The notes under the pieces are model-generated. The model worked only from the letters and a program-made list of their open reading frames with translations. It was not told the origin of the DNA and ran no database searches. The position numbers and the translations under genes were made by a program. Source: WJKG01 sp964627305 (GTDB lineage: Bacteria; Zixibacteria; MSB-5A5; GN15; FEB-12). Taken from it: 64,000 bases of DNA. Positions within the stretch are counted from its first letter, which is position 1. Each line of letters begins with the position of its first letter. Positions 27,930 to 37,169 of this stretch are shown piece by piece. Location of the stretch: assembly GCA_964627305.1 (NCBI GenBank), contig CAZVHP010000010.1, forward strand, positions 30,464-94,463, given 5' to 3'.

Positions 27930-30731
27930 ATGCGTATTCCCACTGCCACATACCGCCTGCAGATGCGGCCTTCATTCGGCCTGAACGAAGCCGCTGAACT
28001 GGTGGACCTTTTGCATGATCTGGGCATCTCCGATGTGTATCTGTCGCCGATCTTCGCGTGCGTCCCCGGCAGTGAGCACGGCTATGACCTCGTCGATCCC
28101 CTCGCCCTCAACGAGGAGGCAGGAGGGATGCCAGCGGCCAGGAAGCTTCACGAAAAACTCAGTCAGCGGGGTATGGGCTGGTTGCAGGACATTGTCCCCA
28201 ATCACATGGCCTACAACTCCAATAACCGCATGCTCATGGATGTCCTTGAAGACGGCCCCGCCTCGGAGTTTGCCCACATCTTCGACATCGACTGGGAACA
28301 TGTCTTCGAGGGGCTACGGTCAAGAGTCCTCACGCCCTTTCTCGGCAGTTTCTACGGCGAATCCCTCGAGCGCGGAGAGATCAGGCTTGAATACGGTGAA
28401 GCCGGCCTGAACATTGTCTACTATGACCTGCGCCTGCCCGTGCGCATTGAATCCTATGTCCGTGTCTTCACCCACAGTCTCCAGGCGCTTGAGGCTGCCC
28501 TCGGGCAACAGCACCCCGATCTGATTCGCTACCTCGGCACCGTTCATACCCTTGACGATCTCCCGCAGGGCAAGAGACGCGACGATCGCTACCGACGGAT
28601 CCGCCTGTCCAAGAGACTGCTCTGGGAGCTGTATACGACCAATGAGCACATCCGGCAGTTTATCGATGACACACTGGATACTTTCAACGGCACGCCCGGC
28701 GATGCTGACAGCTTCAACGAACTGGATCACCTGCTCAATGAGCAGTACTTCCGGCTCGCGTTCTGGAAGGTAGCATCGCAGGAGATTAACTACCGACGCT
28801 TCTTCACCATCAATGACCTCATTTGCGTCCGTGTCGAAGACAAATCCGTATTCGATCAGACCCATCAGCTCATTCACCGAATAACAGAAGGCGGGATATT
28901 CACCGGACTGAGGATCGATCATATCGACGGCCTTCTCGATCCCGGTTGCTACCTCGAGTGGTTAAATCAGGCCGTGCCGGACCGATACATCGTTGTTGAG
29001 AAGATACTCGAGGACGGTGAAACCATACCCGACACATGGGATGTCTGCGGCACCACCGGCTACGACTTCCTCAACGTTGTCAATAAGCTCCAGTGCTGCC
29101 GCCGGAACCGGCAGGCATTCGACCGGCTGTACGGCCAACTGACCGGTGTCAGAGTTACATGGCAGGATCTGGTTGCCCGCAAGAAGCGACTGATGATCGA
29201 CAAGCACCTGGCCGGCAACATTGAAAATCTCGCCCACCTGCTCAAACGCATCTCCGGTCGCAACCGCCACGGCAACGACATCACGCTCTACGGCCTGCGA
29301 CGGGCGCTCGTCGAAGTCATGACGTACTTCCCGGTCTATCGCACCTACGCCACCCAGAGGCATTTCACTGAAACCGACCGCGCCTATATCACACAAGCCG
29401 TCACCCTGGCCCGGAAACACAACCCCGCCCTGTTGTATGAGCTGGACTTCCTCCGACACTTCCTTCTGCTCGACCACAGCGCTATGGCTACAGAACAGGA
29501 ACGCGAGCAGGCCATCGATTTCCTCCTGCGCTTCCAGCAACTCACCGGCCCGCTGATGGCCAAGGGGGTGGAAGACACCTGCCTGTACATCTATTACAGG
29601 CTGCTGTCCCTCAACGAGGTCGGCAGCGACCCCAGTTGCTTCGGAATCTCCCGGGAGACATTCCATAGCTTCAATGAACGACGCCGAGCTACCCACCCCC
29701 ACAGCCTGAACACCACGGCCACTCATGACACCAAGCGGGGAGAGGATGCCCGATGTCGTCTCAATGTCCTCAGCGAGATTCCCGACGAGTGGGAGAAGCA
29801 CGTCCGTCTCTGGCGCCGCCTCAACACCGGCCGCAAGGTCGTTCAGGGAGCCAAAGCACCGGATAAGAACGATGAGTATTTCCTCTACCAGACCCTTGTT
29901 GCATCCTGGCCGTTCTCTGAAGACGAGTACCCGCAGTTCATCCAGCGGCTGCAACAGTATGCTGTGAAAGCGGTCCGGGAAGCAAAGGTCCACACTGCCT
30001 GGATCAAGCCCGATGCCGCCTACGAGCAGGCCTTCACCGGCTTCATTGAACACATCCTCACTCCCGGCGATGGTAACCGCTTTCTGGAATCATTCGTCCC
30101 ATTCTGGCGAAGCATCGCCTGGTACGGCATGCTCAATTCGCTGAGCCAACTGGTTCTCAAGATCACCAGTCCGGGTGTGCCGGATTTCTACCAGGGATCC
30201 GAGTTGTGGGACTTCAGTATGGTTGACCCCGATAACCGACGTCCAATCGCCTATCAGGCGCGGCGCGAGGCCCTCACCAAAATCGACCAGCTCGGGCACC
30301 ACGACCACGATGCCCTGCTCAAGGAGCTGCGTGACACCATGTACTCCGGACACATCAAGATGTTTGTCACTCAGCGTGGACTGAAACACCGGACAGCGCA
30401 CCGCGACCTCTATGACTCCGGGGACTACCTGCCGCTGGAAGTCGCCGGTCCGCACGCTGAGCATGCGGTCGCCTTTGCCCGATGCCATCACGACCAGTGG
30501 TCCCTGATCCTGACCCCGCGGCTGTTGACCTCGCTTGTGCAGGAAAACCAGTTTCCGCACGGCCGCGCCATCTGGGAGTCAACCTGCGTGCGCCTGCCAG
30601 AGCAGGCCCCCCGACAGTGGAACAATGTGTTCACTCACGAACAACCAAACTCCAGCGACGGTGTTCTTGCCGTCGCCGAGCTGCTGACGGACATCCCCGT
30701 CTGTATTCTTGAGGGAAGAAACGATGACTAA
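27930..30731 (+). CDS. treY: Malto-oligosyltrehalose synthase
   Basis: A 933-residue GH13 enzyme that rearranges the reducing-end alpha-1,4 bond of maltodextrins into an alpha,alpha-1,1 bond. It begins with the family signature PTATYRLQMRPSFGLNEAAELVDLLHDLGISDVYLSPIF and contains GMGWLQDIVPNHMAYN, the nucleophile region GLRIDHIDGLLDP, the acid/base region IVVEKILEDGE and NTTATHDTKRGEDARCRL. Length is in the normal range. It starts 5 bases after the GH57 gene and overlaps malQ by 8 bases, so all four genes are translationally linked. Confidence 0.96.
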   Translation: MRIPTATYRLQMRPSFGLNEAAELVDLLHDLGISDVYLSPIFACVPGSEHGYDLVDPLALNEEAGGMPAARKLHEKLSQRGMGWLQDIVPNHMAYNSNNRMLMDVLEDGPASEFAHIFDIDWEHVFEGLRSRVLTPFLGSFYGESLERGEIRLEYGEAGLNIVYYDLRLPVRIESYVRVFTHSLQALEAALGQQHPDLIRYLGTVHTLDDLPQGKRRDDRYRRIRLSKRLLWELYTTNEHIRQFIDDTLDTFNGTPGDADSFNELDHLLNEQYFRLAFWKVASQEINYRRFFTINDLICVRVEDKSVFDQTHQLIHRITEGGIFTGLRIDHIDGLLDPGCYLEWLNQAVPDRYIVVEKILEDGETIPDTWDVCGTTGYDFLNVVNKLQCCRRNRQAFDRLYGQLTGVRVTWQDLVARKKRLMIDKHLAGNIENLAHLLKRISGRNRHGNDITLYGLRRALVEVMTYFPVYRTYATQRHFTETDRAYITQAVTLARKHNPALLYELDFLRHFLLLDHSAMATEQEREQAIDFLLRFQQLTGPLMAKGVEDTCLYIYYRLLSLNEVGSDPSCFGISRETFHSFNERRRATHPHSLNTTATHDTKRGEDARCRLNVLSEIPDEWEKHVRLWRRLNTGRKVVQGAKAPDKNDEYFLYQTLVASWPFSEDEYPQFIQRLQQYAVKAVREAKVHTAWIKPDAAYEQAFTGFIEHILTPGDGNRFLESFVPFWRSIAWYGMLNSLSQLVLKITSPGVPDFYQGSELWDFSMVDPDNRRPIAYQARREALTKIDQLGHHDHDALLKELRDTMYSGHIKMFVTQRGLKHRTAHRDLYDSGDYLPLEVAGPHAEHAVAFARCHHDQWSLILTPRLLTSLVQENQFPHGRAIWESTCVRLPEQAPRQWNNVFTHEQPNSSDGVLAVAELLTDIPVCILEGRNDD

Positions 30732-32220
30732 GCAACGTGCCAGCGGGATCCTCCTGCATGTCTCTTCGCTCCCGTCAGCCTACGGTATCGGTGATCTGGG
30801 ACACTCGGCCCGCACCTTCATCGAAACCCTCCACGCCGCCGGACAGCGCCTGTGGCAGGTATTGCCCCTGCAGCCGGTCGATGACACTCACCACTTTTCG
30901 CCTTACAGCAGCTCCTCGGCCTTTGCCGGCAACCGCTACCTCATCAGCCCCGAGTTACTGGTCGAACACGGTTTCATAGCTGCCGAGGATCTGGCCGCTG
31001 CCCCACGATTCCCCGACGACCATGTCGACTATCCCGCTGTCACGAAGTTCAAGCACCAGTTGCTCAGCCGTGCCTGGGAGCGGTATGCTCAACACGGTGA
31101 TACCGCCGCATTCGAGAGCTTCTGCCACGCGGAAGCCTCATGGCTCGACGATTACGCCCTGTTTGTGGTCGCCAGAGACCAGAATGACCGCAGAAGCTGG
31201 ATCGAATGGCCTGAACCTCTGCGTGATCGCGATCCGGAGGCACTGAAACGCTTCCATGAGGAACACCGTGACCAGATCGACCGAATCAAGTTCGAGCAGT
31301 TCCTCTTCTTCCAGCAATGGGAACTGCTGCGTGCCTTCGCCAACGAACACGACATCCAGATCTTTGGCGATCTGCCCATCTACGTGATCCACGACTCAGC
31401 CGATGTCTGGGCCAATCCCGGCATCTTCAAGCTCGACAAAAAGCTCAAGCCAAAGGTGGTTGCGGGTGTCCCGCCGGACTACTTCAGCAAGACCGGCCAG
31501 CTCTGGGGAAACCCCGTCTACAACTGGGCGGCGCTCAGGCGCCAGGACTACCGATGGTGGCTGCGTCGGCTGGAGCAGATGTTCAGGCTCTATGACATTG
31601 TGCGTATCGACCACTTCCGGGGACTCATCGCCTATTGGGAAGTCCCTGCTCACCACAAGACCGCTGTCGATGGACGCTGGGTGAAGGCTCCGGTCGATGA
31701 CTTCCTGACGAAAGTACATCGGCAATTCGAGAACCCTCGCGTTGTTGCCGAGGATCTCGGCACCATCACCGATGACGTGGTCAGGGTGATGAAACGATAC
31801 CGGCTCCCCGGTATGAAGGTTCTGGAGTTTGCCTTCGGCGAAGACAACCCGAAACACAAGTACCTGCCTGAGAACTACGATGAGGATTCGGTCGTCTATA
31901 CCGGCACACATGACAACAATACTATTGTGGGCTGGTTCAGGAACGAAGTCGACACCGAGCAGAAAGAGCGCATTGAGCGCTATCTTGGCACCGAAGTGTC
32001 CGCTGCTGATATCCACTGGCACCTGATCCGCCTGGCGCTTCAATCACGGGCACGGCTGGCGTTGTTTCCGATTCAGGACGTGCTCGGTCTTGACGAGCGC
32101 GCGCGCATGAACACCCCCGCCACAACCAAAGATAACTGGTCCTGGCGCCTCACTCCGGAGCAGATGGTACAGATACCGGTGAAGAAACTGGCTGAACTGA
32201 CGGCTCAATCGCATCGCTGA
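30724..32220 (+). CDS. malQ: 4-alpha-glucanotransferase (amylomaltase)
   Basis: A 498-residue GH77 enzyme that transfers alpha-1,4-glucan segments between chains. Signature regions are RASGILLHVSSLPSAYGIGDLG at the start, WQVLPLQPVDDTHHFSPYSSSSAFAGN, DLPIYVIHDSADVW, the nucleophile region VRIDHFRGL, the acid/base VVAEDLGTITDDV and VYTGTHDNNT. The start at 30724 lies inside the last codons of treY. In this operon it would lengthen the short maltodextrins left by TreYZ so they can be used again. It is followed by a PAS-LuxR regulator 145 bases later. Confidence 0.95.
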   Translation: MTKQRASGILLHVSSLPSAYGIGDLGHSARTFIETLHAAGQRLWQVLPLQPVDDTHHFSPYSSSSAFAGNRYLISPELLVEHGFIAAEDLAAAPRFPDDHVDYPAVTKFKHQLLSRAWERYAQHGDTAAFESFCHAEASWLDDYALFVVARDQNDRRSWIEWPEPLRDRDPEALKRFHEEHRDQIDRIKFEQFLFFQQWELLRAFANEHDIQIFGDLPIYVIHDSADVWANPGIFKLDKKLKPKVVAGVPPDYFSKTGQLWGNPVYNWAALRRQDYRWWLRRLEQMFRLYDIVRIDHFRGLIAYWEVPAHHKTAVDGRWVKAPVDDFLTKVHRQFENPRVVAEDLGTITDDVVRVMKRYRLPGMKVLEFAFGEDNPKHKYLPENYDEDSVVYTGTHDNNTIVGWFRNEVDTEQKERIERYLGTEVSAADIHWHLIRLALQSRARLALFPIQDVLGLDERARMNTPATTKDNWSWRLTPEQMVQIPVKKLAELTAQSHR

Positions 32221-32286
32221 CTACCGGCTCGGCTCACGCCGAACTTCCCAGTGGTGTTCAATTCCTGAGCAATTCTGCCGATCTAC

Positions 32287-32332
32287 GTAGCAAGACCACT
32301 AGTTACAAGACTACTACGTAGTGAGACTACTC
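32287..32332 (+). repeat. Three tandem 15-bp imperfect repeats upstream of a LuxR-type regulator
   Basis: Copies GTAGCAAGACCACTA (32287-32301), GTTACAAGACTACTA (32302-32316) and GTAGTGAGACTACTC (32318-32332) follow each other with spacings of 15 and 16 bases. The copies share GT..C/G.AGAC.ACT. The palindrome CTACGTAG occurs at 32283-32290 and 32314-32321. The array ends 33 bases before the ATG of the regulator gene, so it is a candidate operator array. Confidence 0.7.
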
Positions 32333-32365
32333 ACCATCTTATGAACGGCTGGATCAGAGAGAGCT

Positions 32366-34315
32366 ATGTCGGACACATCGACACCGGAATCGCCGCCACG
32401 CCCGCTTCAGCCGGAAGACGGCGCCTCGAGTCTTCTTGCCGCAAGACCCCCGAGGCTCCTGACTCTTCACCGGCAGCACGATACGAGCATGGCACCGTCC
32501 CTCCTGACAACCGGTGACTTCGAGCGCTACATGGCCGTCGTTGCCTCGCGCCTGACCACGACTGCCGATGAGAACCTCGAATCCGAACTACACAAGGTCG
32601 TAATCACCGTCGGTAAGCTCATTGCCGATAGCTCGGTCCATCTGTACCTGTTCGATGACACCCAGCAGCAAGTATTGATAACTCACCACTACAGTCACTC
32701 GGATGGAGGCATAATCTGGCACGTATCGCAGCCGATCAATGACTTCCCGTGCTCACTCCGCCACCTGCGCTGGTTCGAGAGGGATCATTGCCCTCAGGTC
32801 TGTGATGTCCCGAAGCTGCTCGCCGACGAACGCTCCCGGGCGCTGCGCGAATATGATGCCGCCTCAGTGCTGAATATCCCCCTGTGGGCCGGTCCCCGGC
32901 AATACGGTGCACTACTGCTGACCCTCACCGACCGCTCGCGAGGCTGGTCCGAAAGTGATGTCACTCTCCTGAAAATCTTCGGTCAGGTCCTGGCCAGTGG
33001 TATAGCTCATGCTCACATGAAGCAGACCCTTACCGAGCGCGAACGTCGGTTCCGAGCCATCGTCAACTGCGCCTCCGACTGGGAAGACTGGCTGGATCCT
33101 CAGGGCAAAGTGCTCTATATCAACCCCGCTGTCCAGCGGATTACCGGGTACGCAGTGGAGGAATGCCTGTCGATGCCCAATTACCCAGTGCCAATTGTGC
33201 ACGAGGACGACAGGAAACTGGTCTCGGAACGACTTACGGGGGCCATCGCCGGAAGCTCAGGCAACGACCTCGAATTCAGGATACGCACGAGGGAGGGAAG
33301 CATCCGCTGGATCGCCGTGTCATGGCAACCTATTTTCGACGAATCCGGCCAACCACTGGGCACCCGCTCCAGCATGTGTGACATCACGAGACGAAAGACG
33401 GCCGAACGCCGCATGAAGACTGCCAATGACGCGCTGCGCAGCCTGATCAACTCCGCGCCGGATTCTGCCGCTCTGGTTGAGAAGGACGGAAGGGTCGTGG
33501 CCATCAATCAGACCCTCTGTAATTTCCTCGGCCGGCCCCGAGAACAGATTATCGGCCAATCCGTAGTCAGCTTCCTGCCAAGGAGTATTGCCAATGACCG
33601 CTTCAACAAGGGTCTTCAGGTGTTGCATACGGGTCAGCCCGTCAACTACGAAGGCTATATGGCCGGTCGCACCCTTGATGTCCACTTCAAGCCGATCTTC
33701 GACGAGGATGGCAAACCACACCAGATCGCTGTCTTCGCACGCGACGTCACTGAAGAGCGACGGGCCAGCCGCGAAATCAATGAAACTCAGGCAAATCTCA
33801 AGCAGCGAGTCCGTGAAAGAACCCGAGCGCTTGCCAGCGCCAACAAGGCCCTCAGAGAGGAGCGGCAACTGCTCGAGTCGAAAAATGCTGCCCTTCAGGA
33901 GATATTCAAACAGATCGAACAGAGCAAGACCGAGCTCTCGGCACGGATCAGGAAGAACATTGAGCGAGCTGCACTTCCCGTGGTCGAACGCCTGCGCCAC
34001 CACTCGACTGAGACCGGGACGAAACACCTGGCCCTGCTCATGGAAATCCTCACCGACATCGCTTCGCCTCTGGTCGACAGTCTCGATGCCGCTACGGATA
34101 GACTGACCCCGCGCGAAGTCGAAATCTGCACTATGGTTCGAAACGGGTTCTCCTGCAAACAGATAGCTGAATCACTCGGCGTTTCCGTCCAGACCATTTT
34201 GAAACAGCGTGCCAGAATCCGTCGCAAACTCGGCCTGGCACACCAGAAGACCAATCTCACTTCCTATCTTACCGCGCTGGAACGCAAGCGCTTAGCAAGG
34301 CGCTCCGGCCGATAG
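32366..34315 (+). CDS. GAF-PAS-PAS sensor with LuxR-type DNA-binding domain
   Basis: A 649-residue soluble regulator. A GAF-like domain lies at about residues 55-215 (FERYMAVVASRLTTT...VLNIPLWAGPRQYGALLLTL). Two PAS domains follow, at about 223-345 (FRAIVNCASDWEDWLDPQGKVLYINPAVQRITGY) and 350-470 (LRSLINSAPDSAALVEKDGRVVAIN). A coiled coil spans about 470-545, and a C-terminal LuxR helix-turn-helix spans about 578-640 (LTPREVEICTMVRNGFSCKQIAESLGVSVQTILKQRARIRRKLG). There is no histidine-kinase or receiver domain, so it is probably a one-component cytoplasmic transcription factor sensing a small ligand, redox or light. Its position after malQ and the repeats in front of it suggest autoregulation or control of the trehalose genes, which is inference. 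Confidence 0.87.
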   Translation: MSDTSTPESPPRPLQPEDGASSLLAARPPRLLTLHRQHDTSMAPSLLTTGDFERYMAVVASRLTTTADENLESELHKVVITVGKLIADSSVHLYLFDDTQQQVLITHHYSHSDGGIIWHVSQPINDFPCSLRHLRWFERDHCPQVCDVPKLLADERSRALREYDAASVLNIPLWAGPRQYGALLLTLTDRSRGWSESDVTLLKIFGQVLASGIAHAHMKQTLTERERRFRAIVNCASDWEDWLDPQGKVLYINPAVQRITGYAVEECLSMPNYPVPIVHEDDRKLVSERLTGAIAGSSGNDLEFRIRTREGSIRWIAVSWQPIFDESGQPLGTRSSMCDITRRKTAERRMKTANDALRSLINSAPDSAALVEKDGRVVAINQTLCNFLGRPREQIIGQSVVSFLPRSIANDRFNKGLQVLHTGQPVNYEGYMAGRTLDVHFKPIFDEDGKPHQIAVFARDVTEERRASREINETQANLKQRVRERTRALASANKALREERQLLESKNAALQEIFKQIEQSKTELSARIRKNIERAALPVVERLRHHSTETGTKHLALLMEILTDIASPLVDSLDAATDRLTPREVEICTMVRNGFSCKQIAESLGVSVQTILKQRARIRRKLGLAHQKTNLTSYLTALERKRLARRSGR

Positions 34316-34552
34316 ATGTGCACTCCGCGTCCTGACTCTATACCCCTTCGCGTACCATATCAGGGCTATATCATACCCTCTGGCAAATAACCCTTTGCTG
34401 ATCGAAACACTGAAGAAAGGAATACTATCACGTGTCGGTAGCATCTGAGTGCCCTGACACACTCGGGTCGTCGCCAGCAACGCCCCTGACCTTCAGATCC
34501 GGAACCGACGCGAAAACAGATCACGTTCGCCGATAATCGGAGGGTTTGCACC

Positions 34553-35725
34553 ATGTCACGTTCACGTATCTATTTCCCGGCGCTGGCAACACTGCTTCTG
34601 ATCTTCCTCGCACACAGTGCCTATGGCGCCACTTCGCCCAACATCGACCTTGACTGGTACGGCTATGTCAAGCTCGATGCCGCCTATGACCAGAATCTCA
34701 CCAGTCACGGCAACTTCGCCATGTGGGTGCAGCCGCAGTCACAGGATGCCGACGATGAGCAGTTCAACATGACCCACAAACAGACACGTTTCGGCGTGGC
34801 CTTGTCCGGCAAGGGTTATGAAAACGTGAAGCTCGGCGGAAACATCGAATTCGATTTCTACGGCAGCGGGGGCGCTGAAAACAAAGCTGCTTTGCTGCTT
34901 CGCCATGCCTACCTGTCGGTCGGGTTCGGCAACTGGCAGTTGGTGGCCGGGCAGTACTGGGATCTGATCTCACCCCTGAATCCGTCCACCCTGAACTATC
35001 CCGTTCTCTGGGGATGCGGCAATATCGGGTATCGACGGCCACAGGTGCGACTGACCTACAATGCGCCGGCAGGCGATAAGACCAAAGTCACTGTGGCGAC
35101 CGGTTTCTTCCGTACCATCGGGGATGACCTCACTCCCACGTTTGCCCTGGCCACCGAAGTCGCCGACGGCTCCGATGACGGAACGGATGCTGGTGTACCG
35201 ACGGTGCAGGGCCTCTTCGAGGTCCAGCACCAGCTCGCTGCCGGTACCAAGCTGCGCGCGGGCGTATCGGGCATGTGGGGCAAGCTGAAAGCCGAAGGCA
35301 CACTCGGCAGCAACGAGACCTACGAAACACAGGGCGTGGTCGGCCATTTCTCTCTCTCGTTCCCGTCGGGATTCGGGTTCCTCGGTGAGTACTACTCGGG
35401 AGCCAACCTCGAGGGATACTTCGGAGGCATCGCCAACAAGAACACCATCAATGGTGTCAACACCTCTGGCGGCTGGGTATCGGCCTGGTTCAAGCCGCAC
35501 CCCAAAGTGGCCCTGGCCACCGGATTCGGTTTCGATGATCCCGATGAAGCCGACCTGCCTGACGGAAGTCGCATCCACAATCAGTGCGTCTTCGGCAACA
35601 TCACCTACTCGCCGGTTTCGCTGTTTAAGGTCGGGTTCGAGGTCTCTCAGTGGGAAACGGAGTACCAGGGTGGTCAGACCGCCAGTGCCCTGCGTGCCCA
35701 GACCTCATTCATACTGAATTTCTAA
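34553..35725 (+). CDS. Outer-membrane porin-like protein
   Basis: A 390-residue protein with a signal peptide (YFPALATLLLIFLAHSAYGA) and a mature part of alternating hydrophobic/polar beta strands (LDWYGYVKLDAAYDQNLT..., VKLGGNIEFDFYGSGG, FGNWQLVAGQYWDLISPLNPSTLNYPVLWGCGNIGYRRPQVRLTY), ending in the aromatic residue of ...TSFILNF, a typical beta-barrel-assembly signal. It resembles DcaP-like or general porins. It lies 49 bases upstream of a periplasmic binding protein gene on the same strand, suggesting it admits the same substrate across the outer membrane. Confidence 0.8.
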   Translation: MSRSRIYFPALATLLLIFLAHSAYGATSPNIDLDWYGYVKLDAAYDQNLTSHGNFAMWVQPQSQDADDEQFNMTHKQTRFGVALSGKGYENVKLGGNIEFDFYGSGGAENKAALLLRHAYLSVGFGNWQLVAGQYWDLISPLNPSTLNYPVLWGCGNIGYRRPQVRLTYNAPAGDKTKVTVATGFFRTIGDDLTPTFALATEVADGSDDGTDAGVPTVQGLFEVQHQLAAGTKLRAGVSGMWGKLKAEGTLGSNETYETQGVVGHFSLSFPSGFGFLGEYYSGANLEGYFGGIANKNTINGVNTSGGWVSAWFKPHPKVALATGFGFDDPDEADLPDGSRIHNQCVFGNITYSPVSLFKVGFEVSQWETEYQGGQTASALRAQTSFILNF

Positions 35726-35774
35726 CGTGGTGAATCTCGGAATGCAGACAACAAATCATTCGAGGAGGGAGAAA

Positions 35775-37046
35775 ATGAGAATCCTCAAAGCTCTGACCAT
35801 TATCGCCTGCGTCCTTGCGGTGGCGTCGCTGGCCCTGGCCGCTCCTGCCGTGAAGATCGGACTCAACTACCCCAAGACCGGCCCCTATAACGTACAAGGC
35901 CTGGACCAGTTCCGTGCCGCCCAAATGGCGGTTGACGAGATCAACGCCGCCGGCGGCATCATGGGACACCCCGTCGAAATCGTCTGGCGCGACTCGCAGT
36001 CAAAGCCCGATGTGTCCAGGGCCAACGTTACCGAGATGATTGACAAGGAAGGCTGCAGGATGATCTTCGGCGGCTCTTCCAGCGGCGTCGCGGTTGCTGT
36101 CGGCGAGCTGTGTCAGCAGAAAGCGGTACCCTTCTTCGGCACCCTGACCTACTCGACGGCTACCACCGGTACCAACGGACACCGTTATGTCTTCCGCGAA
36201 TGCTACGACAGCTACATGGCCTCGCAGGTTCTTGCCGACTATCTCAACAAGAACTTCGCAGGCAAGAAGTACATGTACATCACCTCCGATTACACCTGGG
36301 GCTGGACTACCGAGTCGTCCCTGCGCGCCGCTACCAACACTATCGACGACAATGTCCACAAAGGCGTCAAGACACCTCTGGGCACGACCGACTACAACAA
36401 GCAGCTTGCTCTGGCCAAGATGGTCAAGCCTGACGTGCTGGTTCTGGTCCTGTTCGGTGAAGACATGGTGAATGCCGTTCGCCAGGCAACCACCATGGGC
36501 CTGAAGAGCACGTGCCAGATCGTCGTTCCCAATATCACTCTCGGTATGGCTGAGGGTGGCGGTCCGAAGGTCATGGAAGGCGTTGTCGGCGCGCTGCCCT
36601 GGTGCTGGCAGGTACCGTACAAGTTCCGCTACGATCGGGGCAAGAAGTTCGTCGAGGACTATGCCGCGAAGCACAATCGCTACCCCTCGACCTCCGGCGC
36701 CTCCGCCTATACCATCGTGTATGAGTACAAGAACGCCGTCGAAAGAGCCGGCTCCTTCGATTCGCCGAAGGTAGTTGCGGCCCTTGAAAACCACTCATAC
36801 ACCTTCCTTAAGGACAAGCAGACGTGGCGCGATTTCGACCACCAGTCTGTCCAGACCGTTTTCGCCGTGCAGTGCAAGCCGCAGGCTGAAGTCATGAAAG
36901 ACAAGTTCCAGCTCGACTATTTCGACATCCTGTACAGCATGCCCGGCGAGAAGGCCGCCATCAGCAAGGCCGACTGGCAGGCAGCGCGCGTGCAGGCCAA
37001 TCTGCCGATTAGTCTGGAGCCGTTAGACGAAATGGCTGCGAAGTAA
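35775..37046 (+). CDS. Periplasmic branched-chain amino acid/urea-type ABC substrate-binding protein
   Basis: A 423-residue type I periplasmic binding protein with a signal peptide (LKALTIIACVLAVASLALAA) and the family start VKIGLNYPKTGPYNVQGLDQFRAAQMAVDEINAAGGIMGHPVEIVWRDSQSKPD. The middle and C-terminal lobes (IFGGSSSGVAVAVGELCQQKAVPFFGTLTYS, ...GLKSTCQIVVPNITLGMAEGGGPK) match Leu/Ile/Val, urea or short-amide binders. The start at 35775 is preceded by GGAGGGAG. No permease or ATPase genes are present nearby. A porin lies upstream and a chemoreceptor downstream, so it may mainly serve chemosensing, or pair with a transporter encoded elsewhere. Confidence 0.9.
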   Translation: MRILKALTIIACVLAVASLALAAPAVKIGLNYPKTGPYNVQGLDQFRAAQMAVDEINAAGGIMGHPVEIVWRDSQSKPDVSRANVTEMIDKEGCRMIFGGSSSGVAVAVGELCQQKAVPFFGTLTYSTATTGTNGHRYVFRECYDSYMASQVLADYLNKNFAGKKYMYITSDYTWGWTTESSLRAATNTIDDNVHKGVKTPLGTTDYNKQLALAKMVKPDVLVLVLFGEDMVNAVRQATTMGLKSTCQIVVPNITLGMAEGGGPKVMEGVVGALPWCWQVPYKFRYDRGKKFVEDYAAKHNRYPSTSGASAYTIVYEYKNAVERAGSFDSPKVVAALENHSYTFLKDKQTWRDFDHQSVQTVFAVQCKPQAEVMKDKFQLDYFDILYSMPGEKAAISKADWQAARVQANLPISLEPLDEMAAK

Positions 37047-37068
37047 ATCCCCCTAATCATGCACTCGA

Positions 37069-37105
37069 CAACCGGCAGATCCGCTGTGTCCGGATCTGCC
37101 GGTTG
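37069..37105 (+). terminator. Perfect 15-bp hairpin after the binding-protein gene
   Basis: CAACCGGCAGATCCG at 37069-37083 and its exact reverse complement at 37091-37105 enclose a 7-base loop, 23 bases after the stop. There is no T tract, so it may stabilise the 3' end or attenuate rather than fully stop transcription into the chemoreceptor gene. Confidence 0.6.
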
Positions 37106-37169
37106 ACACCAGTCGCGTGCTGAAGCCGCCGCTATGATGGCCGCAATGAAAGGAAAGGTGAAGCGAGAC

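Noticed and set aside
32283..32332. CRISPR array
   Set aside because: The repeats are only 15 bases, directly adjacent without spacers, and no cas genes are present; they fit an operator array.
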